A stretch of DNA of 64,000 nt from Druceiella hillmani. Lineage: Eukaryota > Arthropoda > Insecta > Lepidoptera > Hepialidae. The stretch lies in assembly GCA_039881145.1 (NCBI GenBank), contig JAYKKI010000007.1, forward strand, positions 36,846,501 to 36,910,500, written 5' to 3'. A model generated the notes under the pieces. That model was not told where the DNA came from. It did not search any database and saw only the letters and a program-made list of their open reading frames with translations. The stretch's first letter is position 1, and each line of letters starts with the position of its first letter. A program made the translations under genes and the position numbers. Positions 13,010 through 24,139 of this stretch are shown here, in pieces.

Positions 13010-13870
13010 GAATTTTTAAACGTATTCACTCTGGCAACCATTTCATTACTAATTTACTGATGCCTCCTCCTAATAACACTTTAGTAGCGGCATTCATTCT
13101 ATAGTCAGTTGATATCGTACTTTTGAAATAATGATCTAATCCCATCCGCTCATTCAAGGTTCACCAATTAAAAAAAAAATTTCTTCACTTTACTTTTGAC
13201 ACTACCACATTTCATTTGATATCAGTTTTATACTACACAAAATCTTATTAGTTCAAAGAAAGAAAACTACTACGAAAATTTCTAGTAATGTTGAAATTAT
13301 GATAATTAATTTTTCCGAGTATCACGATCTCTAGAAGTGCGAACGTAACTACATACTAACTTCCAGCATGCGGTCTTTATTTTCGAATTACATGCACTTT
13401 CTAAGTTTCTTGGTGTGTAAAAATTAACCTAGATATTTTTGGAAGAGTATCATTGTTAATGAGATAGAACGGTTTCTTATTTTTTTCAATTTCGCATTTT
13501 GTTTACTACGATCATTCAAAAGAATTATACTTGCATTATTTCTTCGCACATTTGAAAATATTTAAACATCGGACGATTTTGTTGATTGTCGATGGAGTTT
13601 GACGGATAGCAAAGGTAAAGAGAATCAAGGATATTAATCCGAGAGAAGAGGAAGTCTTCTCAAATATCGAACAAAAATAAAGTGGCGTATATTAGATCGG
13701 CCGCAAAAGTATTTGCTTATTAATCAATAATATTTTATCAGAGTGTAAAAAAAGTATATAATAATTACTATTATTTATTAAAAAAAATACTTAAAACACC
13801 AATTTGCTTTGTAAACTGCTGGATTTATATAACTACTTAAGGGAAACTAAATATAAAAAATACATTTGAA
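13010..13870 (+). repeat. diverged array unit, copy 3 (first part)
   Basis: Aligns with 9680-10710: CTCTGGCAAC, TTGATATCGTAC, TGTAAAAATTAACCTAG, TATACTTGCATTATTTCT and CGGCCGCAAAAG. No coding capacity. The continuation of the unit resumes near 15020 after the microsatellite-bearing insertion. Confidence 0.62.
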
Positions 13871-14375
13871 CGAATTCTTTGTCAATATTTTTTCTGTTCA
13901 AATTTTATTTACTTATTTGAAATTATGTTTTGTCCATTTCGATTTAAAAAATTATTTTTCACTTTATTCTTTTTATAAAAACACATATTTTGGCGTCTTG
14001 GGGGCGAAACTGAGTTGGTATTACATGAAAACTAAAGTATGTTTCCGGCGTATGCGGTTACATCACGTATACGCTACGAGAACGTAATATAATATTAAAA
14101 AAAATGTTACATTTATTTCGTAGAAACAAACTTTCGCAAAAATGAGGAGAATGAATGAGAAAATACTGAGATTTGTATGATTTGATTTGACACAAATCTT
14201 AGTAAGTTTTTTAGATGATTTCATATATACTTCAAGGTATTCATCGCAGTGGTATTTGAAATATTGTGTCATTTATTTTGAATTTTAATAAAATTATGTT
14301 AACCTGGCCACACATAACTGATAGAAGACAGTTACGGGCGATAAGGCAATAAATTAGCATTATGTAATTCTATTC

Positions 14376-14378
<3 letters not shown>

Positions 14379-14431
<53 letters not shown>

Positions 14432-14575
14432 ATGTGTGTGTGTGTATCTGTGAGTGTGTGTGCGTGTGCTTGTGCGTTCGCGTGTGGGTGCGTGCGTGCG
14501 GGCATGCGTGCGTGCGTACGTGCGTGCATGGGTGCGTGCGTGCGTGCATGTGTTTGTGCGAGTGTATATGTATAT
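14379..14575. repeat. (TA)n then (TG)n/(TGCG)n compound microsatellite
   Basis: Perfect TA units from 14379 to about 14425, then TG-rich and GTGC/GTGCG-rich sequence to about 14575. Three overlapping open frames across it are artefacts of the repeat. Confidence 0.95.
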
Positions 14576-15019
14576 CGAAAATGATGAGTAATAATCACAA
14601 CATAAAAACAATATAACTTGATGTATATATGCTTATGTGAATAAATTTACAATGTAATGGGGAAATATATCGTATGTTAAAAAGAACAAACGATGCAATT
14701 CAGTAAATTGGATATATAATTTCGGAGAAAAATGTGAAATTCATATTCAATTCGTATAGAAATATTAAATTATTTCATAATTTTTGAATATTGGACAATA
14801 TTTTGAAACTTATTGTTTTATAAGTGGTTTAAATATTTATAATAGTAAATAAAACCCTAACACCGTTTTAGAGAATATTTCTAATGAAATTGAATTTTAG
14901 ACGCATGTTTTGCAAAAAAAAATTCCAATCCTCTTTATAATTCAAATTATTTGGTTTGGCGTATTATATCTACGTTACGGAAAAAACCAATTTGGGCAAC
15001 GAGCAAAACAAAACTTTTT

Positions 15020-15830
15020 ACTAGTTTTTAATTTATAAGACGTCTTTGTGATAATGATATTGATATAGATAAGTAAACAAATGGTTCACCTGATACATGA
15101 ATCCAGCACTTTTTCTTGTACCCATTAGCCTGAAACTTTATAAATAAATCATATTCGCCAGGCGACGCCATGAACAAAACAAACGGGAAAGCGGAAAGAA
15201 ATTAAATTGGGATGATGTCTGTAACTGTCACCTCGCATCCAGTTACCATTCATCTTGCGCCGTGCGCGCTGCTTCTGCGTGTGTTCAGATCCCTGTGTGT
15301 ACAGATCCTTTCCTTGATTCCGCAAATTGAATAAAGAACTCATAGCAATATACTTATTATTCGTTAACAAAATTCACTTTATTTTGAAAAAGGGATGAAA
15401 AAACTTTTAATAAGTGCTAGTTATTCAGATTTTTCTGAGCTATCCTTTGTAAAGTGTAGTAGAAATTTTACTTAGGGACCGGTAACTGATCAATGTATTT
15501 TAAAAGCCACAGTTGTTCCTTAGTTTTCACAAAATTAAATCATCAAACAATACAGCAACGTTTATACCTTAAAAATTGTAGAAATTTAGTTTGTTGCTTG
15601 AAAATTGTGATTTTAAAGGATTAAAATAAAAAGATAATATCAAATCTGATAGGTTAAGATGCTTGAAGAAAGAAATGGTTCATCTTTTTTCCTTAAATAA
15701 TTTTTTATACTTGATTATTTGTTAACAATTTACCCACAACAGTTGGCTATGTTAACTATGAGGTACCCATATTATTTAGCTACATTGAAAGTAACAATTT
15801 TAACTGAGACAGAACATATATCATAGAGTA
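15020..15830 (+). repeat. diverged array unit, copy 3 (second part)
   Basis: Carries the best-preserved core, CTGTCACCTCGCATCC at 15225-15240, followed by AGTTACCATTCATCTTGCG, then CCGCAAATTGAATAAA, TACTTATTATTCG and TTATTCAGATTTTTCTGAG. It matches 16680-17230 and 24150-24680 over most of its length. No protein is predicted. Confidence 0.72.
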
Positions 15831-16457
15831 ATTTTTCAAATGATAAATATTTTATTAAAATATTTTGATAGAATTATGCCATTATTATATTCCTATTCAG
15901 TACGCAGTATTAAAGCAACACGATCTTCCATCATTTTTCTTATTTTTCGTTTTATAAAAAGTATGTTTTAAAAATAATATCCTTATCTGTTCCCAAGTTA
16001 TATATCCTTCGTTAAAAATATTGATAAATATTGAATATATTAGGAATAATTCCGTTAACGTTACAATATTATATTACTCAACAAATATTTGAAAACTTAA
16101 AAGTATCTCGGTTTCATATTCCTATCTGTCACAAATTAATTATAATTTTGGCGTCGAATATATTCGTCGATTCTATTCAGTACCCTTCGTTAATTATCCA
16201 CGTGTTCCATATAACTGTATACTTAATTAGTAATTTAAATTTAGCAAAACCACCAAAACAATTTAATTTAATGAATGGGAGGATGATTTAACAAATATAT
16301 ATGAATTCTTTTTCAAACTTGGGACTTTCGACTCATCGTCACCAATTATGTTCTCAGATTAAAATAAAAATACAAGTCTATCATTTAATACCAGGTACGG
16401 CTCCAGTAAAAAAATAAAAGAAATTAATACATCTCCCTAGACTGAAATTGTGCTTAC

Positions 16458-16506
16458 CAGTGCCAGATTAACCATTAAGCAAACTAAATAGTTGCTTAGG
16501 GCATTA
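16458..16506. mobile_element. possible hAT-type terminal sequence (fragment)
   Basis: CAGTGCCAGATTAACCATTA followed by AGCAAACTAAATAGTTGCTT is close to a terminal sequence (CAGTGGCGGATT...) that I recall from many insect DNA transposons. Only one end is seen and no target duplication was found. Confidence 0.35.
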
Positions 16507-16669
16507 TGTCTTGAAGTGATTAAAGTCTAGAGTCCTGCCAGATATGAGGAGAGGTAACTTGAAGAAAATCTGATTATAATTTTGTAAGTTGAAGCACATG
16601 TTAAGCTTACGCGAATAAATCGGTGATACAATAAGAAAATATGTTTTCGCCTAACAGAATAAACGAGGC

Positions 16670-17550
16670 AATTCAGTAAATTTGAAGTTTACAATTTCCA
16701 GTTTTTAGTTCATAAAACGACTGTGTAATAATAATGATGCTGACAATCCGGCACTTCTTCCTACATTTATTAGAAGCGATCTTATAATATATCGTGTACC
16801 CCAAACGACACCGTGAACAAAACAAATACGAATGTGGAAAGAAATCAATTTGGAATGATGTCTATAACTGTCACCTCGCATCCAGTTACCATTCATCTTG
16901 CGTCGTGTGCGTCGCTCCCGCGTGTGTTCAATTGAATTATTTTTGTGCGGATTTCTTATTTTATTCCGCAAATTGAATAAATTTATCTCAAAATACTCAG
17001 AGCAATTTACTTATTGTTCACTCAGAAACTTCCCCTATTGCGAGAAATGCTTGAAATTAGTATTAGTCAGTACTAGTTACTCAGACTTTTGTGAGTTTTT
17101 CTTTTTTAAGCTTTGTAGAAATTTTTACTCAGCGACGGACAAATGATATATATTAGAAAACTTTTTGTCGATGGAAAGCCATATTCATTTCATTAGCTTT
17201 GTAAAGTTTTATAATCTGAGTGATTTAAATTTCAACGTAACATAATTGCTACATAAAATTATACAGGTATGGTTTCTTATTTTAACATAAGATTTTAAGA
17301 GTTTAAGTGAGAAAAAACGTGACAGTGCCTGAAAATTTTTTTAGTATAATTTTTTATTATAATTTATCTCTTAATTATTTAGTAAAGATATAATTTTACA
17401 AAAAACGGTATTTATAAAATAATTACAATTTTCTTATACCCAATCCCGTTGGCTACGAACATAGTTATTATTTTAAGCTATCAGTTACATTTATTATAGA
17501 TAGTGACAATATAATTTCCATATAAAATTGTATAGGTTTAGTTTCTAATT
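16670..17550 (+). repeat. diverged array unit, copy 4
   Basis: Core ACTGTCACCTCGCATCC at 16869-16885, closely matching 15223-15240 and 24360-24377. From about 17250 the unit continues into a roughly 290-bp block (landmarks AATTATTTAGTAAAGAT, GTTATTATTTTAAGCT and ATAGGTTTAGTTTC). This block is repeated at 17966-18230 after the piggyBac-like insertion. Confidence 0.7.
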
Positions 17551-17965
17551 TTAACCGTTAGTGTGCCGACGAGCGCCATTGCACTCGTGCGCGTACTATC
17601 TAAATTTGCCACGAGCGCGGTGGCGCTCGCGAAATCAGTTGCTGTAGGGGAGGTCGCTGGCACGCATCACTAATTTTTTATCTTTCTACGTGTTATATAA
17701 AGTTCAAATTATAATATCATTAGTAATTACAATATAAAAAGGATCCAGGAAAAGAAAATTTGTAACTTATAACGTAGGAATACGAAAATAATTCGAGTGA
17801 AAATGATCGTTTTTCAAGTTGTGAAGAAAGTGATATTGGGAGTGACATTGTGGTGCGCTCACAATTTGTCGTAATGCAAATTTTGAGTGATAGTGATAAT
17901 AGTGACGATAACAATGATTTTGTTGATATATAGGATGTATCGGACTGCGAAAATACGATGTGACC
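17551..17965 (+). mobile_element. piggyBac-like 5' end fragment with N-terminal acidic coding remnant
   Basis: TTAA at 17551-17554 is followed by CCGTTAGTGTGCCGACGAGC. A G+C-rich subterminal inverted repeat follows, with arms at 17568-17592 and 17609-17631, strikingly unlike the A+T-rich surroundings. Downstream, one frame reads DRFSSCEESDIGSDIVV and LSDSDNSDDNNDFVD, ending in TAG. Acidic Ser/Asp-rich N termini of this kind are typical of piggyBac-family transposases. No catalytic core or 3' end follows, and the sequence returns to the flanking repeat at about 17966. This is a 5' fragment with the rest deleted. Family assignment rests on TTAA, the inverted repeat and the acidic stretch. Confidence 0.6.
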
Positions 17966-18230
17966 TTGATTGCAGATTTTTGTTATAATTTTTGTTTAGA
18001 ATTATTTGTTAATTATTTAGTGAAGACATTTTATAATAAGCGGTATTAATAAAATGAATATTTTGTGACCCCAATCTAAGTAATGAACGTGGTTATTATT
18101 TTGAGCTAGCATTTATATGTGTTATAAATAGTTATTATTACCATACAAAATCATATAGGTTTAGTTTCATATTATTATATTAGATATTAATAATTTAAGT
18201 GAGAAAAGCATAAAAGTACTTATAAAAAGA
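17966..18230 (+). repeat. second copy of about 290-bp tandem block
   Basis: Matches 17330-17550: AATTATTTAGTGAAGAC, CGGTATTAATAAAAT, GTTATTATTTTGAGCT and ATAGGTTTAGTTTC. The beginning of a third copy (TTTAAGTGAGAAAA) follows at about 18195. Confidence 0.65.
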
Positions 18231-18839
18231 AATCTTGCATTGTTTTTTTTTCACTATAATTCCTACAGCCTTATAACCTTTCAGTAATATGGTGCTAAGA
18301 TCTGTTATTTTGTCCTACCATTGCTGTTCGATGCGCATAGCAACATTAGTATAACTCGAGACCGTGCCGGTATATTATATATTTGTCAATCGAATTGGCT
18401 ACAAAAAAATTGTGAAAATCTGTAAAAATTTGATTGAAAACCTGGTTTAGACTTTTAGCTCATCGTCAATAAGTCCGTTCATAGAATAATCGAGTCATTT
18501 TTTCAAAACATTATTATAAACACGATATAAAATGAGACAACACAAGAAAAAACTTCAAGTATTAAAAAAAATTCTTGCTCACTTCAAACCCTAAACAATA
18601 ATTATTTCTCAATTGAAAACTATTTTAAAAAGCAAATAATTCCCAATAATATAAATATATTATTGCCAAAGTAGATATCTTCAGTTTATAACTCCGTGTT
18701 TTATATTATTTTATGAAATTCAGGAAATAGTCAAAATAACTTTCATTAAAATATTGTCTTAATATCTATAGAAATTTAAACTGTGTATGATGAAAATATT
18801 GTTGTAGAGAGAAATAAACTAGTATTCAAATCAATATAG
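18231..18839. other. A+T-rich sequence without recognisable feature
   Basis: No open frame, repeat or element end that I can support. Confidence 0.45.
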
Positions 18840-19190
18840 TAACACACATTAGTAACAACCTATTCTATATTTCGTATTTCCCTAACAATACAAGGAAGTA
18901 TTAAAATTAGAATAAATGCATAACTGTCATCTCACGTCTACTTTCAATTCATCTTGTACGTCGCTCCTGAGTATACACAACGAATTACTTTTTTGGAAAA
19001 TTGTTTTGAAAATTTTTTTAAATTTTGATTCTGTAAATTTATTGAATTTTACCCAAAAGTGTCTGGTAGGTATATATATGTACCTATTTATTATTCGCTC
19101 ACTCGATTTTACCGTAATGGAAAAAAATCGTGAAAGAAATTTTAAACTTCCTTTCGTAACATTTGAAAAAAAAGAAAGTAAAAAATATAT

Positions 19191-19224
<34 letters not shown>

Positions 19225-19900
19225 TTATGACTTCAGTGGATTATGCCTTTACCTCGAATATAATTTATTAAGTTTTATTGCAAACCGAGATGAAGGATGA
19301 ACTCTACTAATCGATAAGGGATTATACAGTTTGACTAGAAAAAATTACTTATGAATTTGAGAAATTATATAAAGATATAAAATACATTTTGGTTCACAAA
19401 AAGTGTGTCAGTTATTTAATTACACAACTTTTAATTCTTTCGTAATTTTCAACGTGCATATTATTGTTCTGTAACGAAGTTTAAGGTCAACATTATTTCT
19501 TTTTAACCCATTTTCTAAGTACCCAAAGACAAAATGTAAATGAAAATATTTAGAGAATGGGCTTATGGATTTCAAATATGAAATAAATTACTAAAGCTTC
19601 ATCTTTGAGAAAAGAAAAAAGAAACGAAACTCTTATAAGATCAGTCACGTATCCGCCCGCTAATCAAGATCGTATTTCTCATAAACAAATTGACGTCTGA
19701 GAAACTTTAAATTAGGTTTAATAACAAAGTGTATTGTACCGCATATATTTTAACCATTACCGCACAAAAATGTTTATGTGAAAATTGTGTAGGTGGCATA
19801 TAATAATAGATATTTTCATTTTATATTTTTAAAAATGTTATTGGTCATTAAATTATCCTTAAAAACCATTTGATATGAAAACTTGAACGTGTTGGCGCAA
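18840..19900 (+). repeat. diverged array unit, copy 5 (partner of copy 1)
   Basis: Aligns through its length with 7640-8520 and then 8750-8830: GTAACAACCTATTCT; ATAACTGTCATCTCACG at 18921; CAGTGGATTATG; AAATTATATAAAG; GGGCTTATGGA; then a segment matching the bases just right of the SINE in copy 1. It lacks the SINE. A microsatellite interrupts it at 19190-19225. Confidence 0.62.
19190..19225. repeat. (TA)n/(ATAC)n microsatellite
   Basis: TATATATACATACATACATA followed by about 12 TA units. Confidence 0.92.
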
Positions 19901-19980
19901 TGAAAAATCATATTGATGCAAAATTTTTGCAAGTGAACAATCAAATATATTTAAACAATCAAACATATTTGATTAATGGA

Positions 19981-20153
19981 GATCACGAACGTCGAAGCGC
20001 AATGTAGGATTCCCTCCAGCTAGATGGACTGCCGACCCAATAAAGTCGGCGGGAAATGGATGGATGTGGAAGGCCGAGGACTGTGTAGTAGTGGGTCTTG
20101 AGAAAAATCTGTATCCAACAGTAGATAGTTATAGACTGATAATGATGATGACT
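19981..20153 (+). mobile_element. 3' end of a non-LTR retrotransposon
   Basis: In shifting frames the sequence reads PPARWTAD, then GKWMD-like and AED motifs, then TVDSYRLIMMM, ending in a GATGATGAT run. This is the familiar C terminus and short 3' repeat of insect LINEs whose proteins are often annotated as endonuclease-reverse transcriptase or craniofacial-development-protein-2-like. Only the last roughly 55 codons survive, with at least two frameshifts. The upstream flank is unrelated A+T-rich DNA, as expected for a 5'-truncated insertion. Confidence 0.68.
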
Positions 20154-20530
20154 ATTTTAGTACTAAATATTTTTACTCTTTCAGATTTGAAATAATGCTC
20201 CTCTATATGAATGAATTTTATTGAGACAAGAAATTTAAAAACCATTTTAATAACATAATCGTCCAATTATATGCAAAGAAACCATTTTATACTTATTTCT
20301 TGATGTAACGTTATTATAAAAAAGTTGATATTAATACTACAACCGATTCTGCCTGAAGAAATAGTATAAACATTTATTCAGAAGTAAAATAAGAAGCAAT
20401 CGAGATATGTACACTGCCTCTTTTGGTCTGTCAATTAGCAATATTTGAAAATCTACTTTATGATTTAAAATAGAGAGACCTATTCACAAAATATAATAAA
20501 ATTAAAATAAATGTGACTTAAGTTACTTAA
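20154..20530. other. A+T-rich sequence, no feature
   Basis: Nothing recognisable on either strand. Confidence 0.45.
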
Positions 20531-20606
20531 GTTTACTCTAGCCATTTTTTATCGTTTGATAAATAAAACAGTATTTATCAAACGATAAAAAATGGCTAGA
20601 GTAAAC
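20531..20606. repeat. perfect inverted repeat, 35-bp arms, 6-base loop
   Basis: 20531-20565 is the exact reverse complement of 20572-20606; the loop is AAACAG. No mismatch is present, in contrast to the strong decay of surrounding repeats. Confidence 0.97.
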
Positions 20607-22651
20607 CATGAAAATTATATAATGTATTATACAAATTTTAAAACACTTTCCTTATGCAACCTTCATGTAATATTCTGTGTTGAAGTTTAATAAAGAGCAA
20701 AATTAAAAATTATGAAAAAAAACCCACACCAGGTGTAGTCGTTGTAATTGAAAAACGATTAAATAATTTTTTGAACCCAGTGTGTAAAAAAAAGTGAATG
20801 ATAAACTCAAGAAAACTGCCACTGTCGTTTCCATTTTCAACATCAAATATATAGTAGAAGCATAGAAAAGCTATTTGTGGACAACTGCAAAATTTAGCAA
20901 AAGATAATTATTTTTCTATTACAATTTATTTACTTCTCTACATTTAAAGATATCTTTTCCGCTTCAAATAAAAATCTGAATATTCATGGCCACTCCAAAT
21001 GATAATATTTTTAATTAAACTAATATTGTTATCAAAATATATTTTAAACTATATCATCCGCAATGGATTGTAACATTTTAAGGTTTAGCTATAATATCAA
21101 GTTGGTGTTACGTGAAAACAGTATGGCAAATATCGGTGACACTACAATAGTGTTACGTTGCCATTATCACATCATAATAAAAATATATGTTTACATATAT
21201 CCTCAAAATTTTGAGAAAATGCGAGCATAGGTTTAAAAATTATTGAAGTTTTAATATTTTGAAAAGATGTTTTACAACGTTACCAAAAATGTCGACGACA
21301 GGCGATATAATCTATACAAGACCTATCGGTTTGAGATAAAAGAATCTTGTAGTCTTGTAGCCATATATATCTATGGTGGTGTTGGTACCAAAGCTGGGGT
21401 ATTAAATAAAATATCTCAAAACTTTTATATCATTCCGCTCCTTTATGCGATTCTCCATAAAGTCATTGTACCCTATGATACTTAAGTAAACGATTTTCCA
21501 AGATAATATATACTGAGAAATAAGTTTTAAGATATTTTATAAATGATGTTCTAGTATGAATTTAGTTTTTACTTAGAGTTTTATCCGTAAAAAGATAACA
21601 TCCGATTGAATGTACTTATGAGATGCACGTACATTACGAGATGAATTAGAATAGAATGAAAGGAGACAGTTAAAGACGTCACATTATTTCCACTCCTTAA
21701 CGCCTTTGTTATGTTCTTGACATTGCTTGAGGAATACAATATAGCTATTAAAACTTATTTGTATAAAATTTGTACTAAATTGTGGAGAAGTCTCTGAGAT
21801 TTCCGTGCCAAAGGTTAAATTTATATTTTTATGGTCTCATTTCTACATTTATTACCGAGTCTCATTTCTACATTTGTCTACCACAGCCTTTAAAAATCAA
21901 AAGTCATAAAAATTAAATACATAAGGAAAATTAAAGGTGTAGGTTACATTATTTTTTTACCCAAAACTATTTTGAGGGAAATATTTATAATATTCTATTT
22001 GTAAAATGTTTAAGAAGAGGAGAGGGGTGGAGTTATAATCGAGTCAGTAAAAAATATTTATACCGGCGAGCAAAAAAAAAAATAATACATAAATGTGGAA
22101 AATTAATAAAAAGTGAAAAGAGCACCAAATTGCTCATATAATCCCTTATTTCCTAAATTATGAAGGAAAAAATAAAAAAAAATTCACTCATAAATATTTG
22201 ATTAGGCCAACACCTATAGGCTACCTTACCTTTATCCTTAAAATCACTATTTACATGTATTTTATAAGAAATAAATTATTTACATGAAAATTTCAGTTAG
22301 AATGGTGATGGTGAAGAAAAATGTGCATTAGCAAAATAATAAAACATAATTGATAACGCAAATTTTTCATATCAATATGCATAAAGAAATGTCCGTCCTT
22401 TAATATATTCGAAGTAATATATAATTTCTGTTTACCGTTTTTCGTTTGACAATCCGATCTTTTCTCAGAGCTTATCTTTAATCAAGGTATCCCAATTTAT
22501 CTTAGTCTTTTAATTATAATTAATATTGAAATTTTTATTTTACGTCATGTGTATTTTCATATTTATTGTGATCATAATTAAAGCTCCCGTGTTGCAAACT
22601 GTGAATTATTTTTCTAATATTACAAAACATGAATAAGCATTATTACATTAC
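20607..22651. other. A+T-rich; faint similarity to array unit near 21100
   Basis: The stretch at about 21098-21160 (AGTTGGTGTTACGTGAAAAC) resembles 14010-14070 (AGTTGGTATTACATGAAAAC), so part of the array unit probably extends here. A 72-codon frame at 21267-21485 has no recognisable motif. Nothing else is supported. Confidence 0.4.
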
Positions 22652-22800
22652 TTACAACTAAATGAAACTTCTTTACCGCGACCCAGGTTTCGTTGTATGC
22701 CAACATCTTCAGATGGGCAATTAGCAAAGATTCGTTGTATGACAACATCTTCAGGTGGGCAATTAGCAAAGATTCGTTGTACGACAACATCTTCAGGTGC
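22652..22800 (-). repeat. foldback family copy 2, with 42-bp tandem units
   Basis: Read on the minus strand, it ends in a sequence related to the arm of the 22924-23138 foldback (GTTTCATTTAGTTGTA). Inside, a 42-bp unit beginning TTCGTTGTATG (plus strand) recurs at 22689-22730, 22731-22772 and 22773-22800 (the last incomplete). Each unit contains CATCTTCAG, the complement of CTGAAGATG, so each holds the ribozyme-like CTGAAGA and stem II. The repetition makes a spurious periodic open frame. Confidence 0.85.
22676..22716 (-). ncRNA. hammerhead-ribozyme-like motif (copy 2)
   Basis: On the minus strand: CCAT, CTGAAGA (intact core), a GTTGG-CAT-ACAAC stem II with imperfect pairing after one extra U, GAAA, ACCTGGGT as a tiny stem III, C, then GCGG. 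Stem I pairs poorly (CCAT against GCGG). Confidence 0.35.
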
Positions 22801-22982
22801 ACATCTAGCTAGATTATTAAATTAATTAAAAAATATTCTATGCATTCACCACTGCATTACCCTTAACATTTCATCATTTGATTATTGAATATATTTGGCA
22901 TTAATTTTGTAGAAATTCATTAATCACAATTAAATGAAACTACGTGATGTAGTATTATTTCTACTTTCTTTAATTACTTTAA

Positions 22983-23020
22983 CCACGACCTAGGTTTCAT
23001 TGTATTACATCTTCAGGTGG
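22983..23020 (-). ncRNA. hammerhead-ribozyme-like motif (left arm of copy 3)
   Basis: On the minus strand: CCAC, CTGAAGA (intact), a shortened and unpaired stem II region, GAAA, ACCTAGGT, C, GTGG. Stem I (CCAC/GTGG) and the GUC site are intact, but stem II is damaged. Confidence 0.35.
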
Positions 23021-23038
23021 GATATCTTTGCTAATAGC

Positions 23039-23079
23039 CCACCTGAAGGTGTTGTAATACAACGAAACCTAGGTCGTGG
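23039..23079 (+). ncRNA. hammerhead-ribozyme-like motif (right arm of copy 3)
   Basis: CCAC 23039-23042, CTGAAGG 23043-23049 (last core A changed to G), extra T at 23050, hairpin GTTGT/ACAAC at 23051-23063, GAAA 23064-23067, stem III with loop CTAG, GTC ending at 23075, GTGG 23076-23079. All helices are intact; one core base is changed. Confidence 0.4.
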
Positions 23080-23138
23080 TTAAAGAAATTAAAGGAAGTA
23101 GAAATAATACTACATCACGTAGTTTCATTTAATTGTGA

Positions 23139-24139
23139 TTTCATCATTTATTTTGAATATTTACCAGGTTCAAGCAATGAAATAATATAACAGCAAATTA
23201 TAAGATCATAAATAGATAATATGTAATTCTATTTGTATATATTTAATGACAAATATAAACACATTTGTTCAATTTGAACTGACAGTTATTTACGTATAAA
23301 GCTAATTTTGCTGAAAGTAGCCTAGAGCATTGCGTAACGCTCAAAGTAAGTGGTAAATGGCGGTAATGAAATATATCATTTCACCTCCATTTCCTTTGCA
23401 TCGGCTTTGAACCTGATATTTGAGGGGAATGTGTTTTCTATACTAGAAGGTTATTAATATACACCGGAAGTAATAATTGCTGAAGATAATGTAGTGTCCA
23501 TTTTAAAACTTGTTATATGTAGGTTTATAGTAATAAATCTACTGTGCAATGAGAGGATGTGCTGATTATTAAGCACTGCGAACAATGTAAAATTCAGTAA
23601 ATTGTTTATATTTGTTTATATTCAGAAATGTGGCAAAATACTACATATAAATAAATGGTCAGTAATGTGCTTATTTCTTTTTATTTATTTTTATCGTGAT
23701 AAAATAAAAATAATTTTTTTCTAAGCTGATAAATAAAAGAAAAAATAAGAAAAATATATGTCAGAATGCTCGTAAATTACGGTTCTAGAGTTGTTTAAAT
23801 ATATTTAAATTTATGGTTTCAACGTAATCAAGATAATTTTAATTGCAAGTTTCAATTAAACAAAGAGTACCTAAATTTTATTCACATACACCCAATCCAC
23901 AGGTTAAACATTTGTTTCACATATTGGACACAGTTTCGTATATCCGTAAACTGGATTAAAAAATTAAAAATAATTATGGAAACTCTATTTTTTGAAAGAT
24001 TTGCCAAGTAAAACTTCGTTCAATGGGATGACCTCTCTTCAGTGGGAGCAAATAACTTTTTTCCGAACATCTATTCAAATCAGGTAATTTTGTTTGATAT
24101 ATTATCAAGACATCTACATTACATAAGCAAAGTAGTTTC
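23139..24139. other. A+T-rich sequence without recognisable feature
   Basis: No frame of note; a patch at about 23320-23420 is slightly richer in G+C but unassigned. Confidence 0.45.

Larger units (their letters stand above)
22924..23138. repeat. foldback (MITE-like) element, most complete copy
   Basis: A 215-bp palindromic element. The left end TCACAATTAAATGAAACTAC is the reverse complement of the right end, and the arms stay complementary for about 100 bp with few differences. The centre is at about 23020-23040. Copies occur at 6000-6132, 24767-24813 and 40454-40592. The 40 bases left of this copy are also shared with the 40.4-kb copy, so the mobile unit may be larger than the palindrome. 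There is no coding capacity. Confidence 0.88.

Noticed and set aside
14374..14616. Overlapping frames on both strands rich in Thr/His/Tyr/Ile or Cys/Val
   Set aside because: They are translations of the (TA)n/(TG)n microsatellite.
22689..22800. CRISPR-like array
   Set aside because: Units are contiguous with no unique spacers, in a eukaryotic repeat context.
22620..22802. Periodic protein with HLKMLSYNESLLIA repeats
   Set aside because: Artefact of the 42-bp (14-codon) tandem unit in the foldback copy; no evidence of translation.
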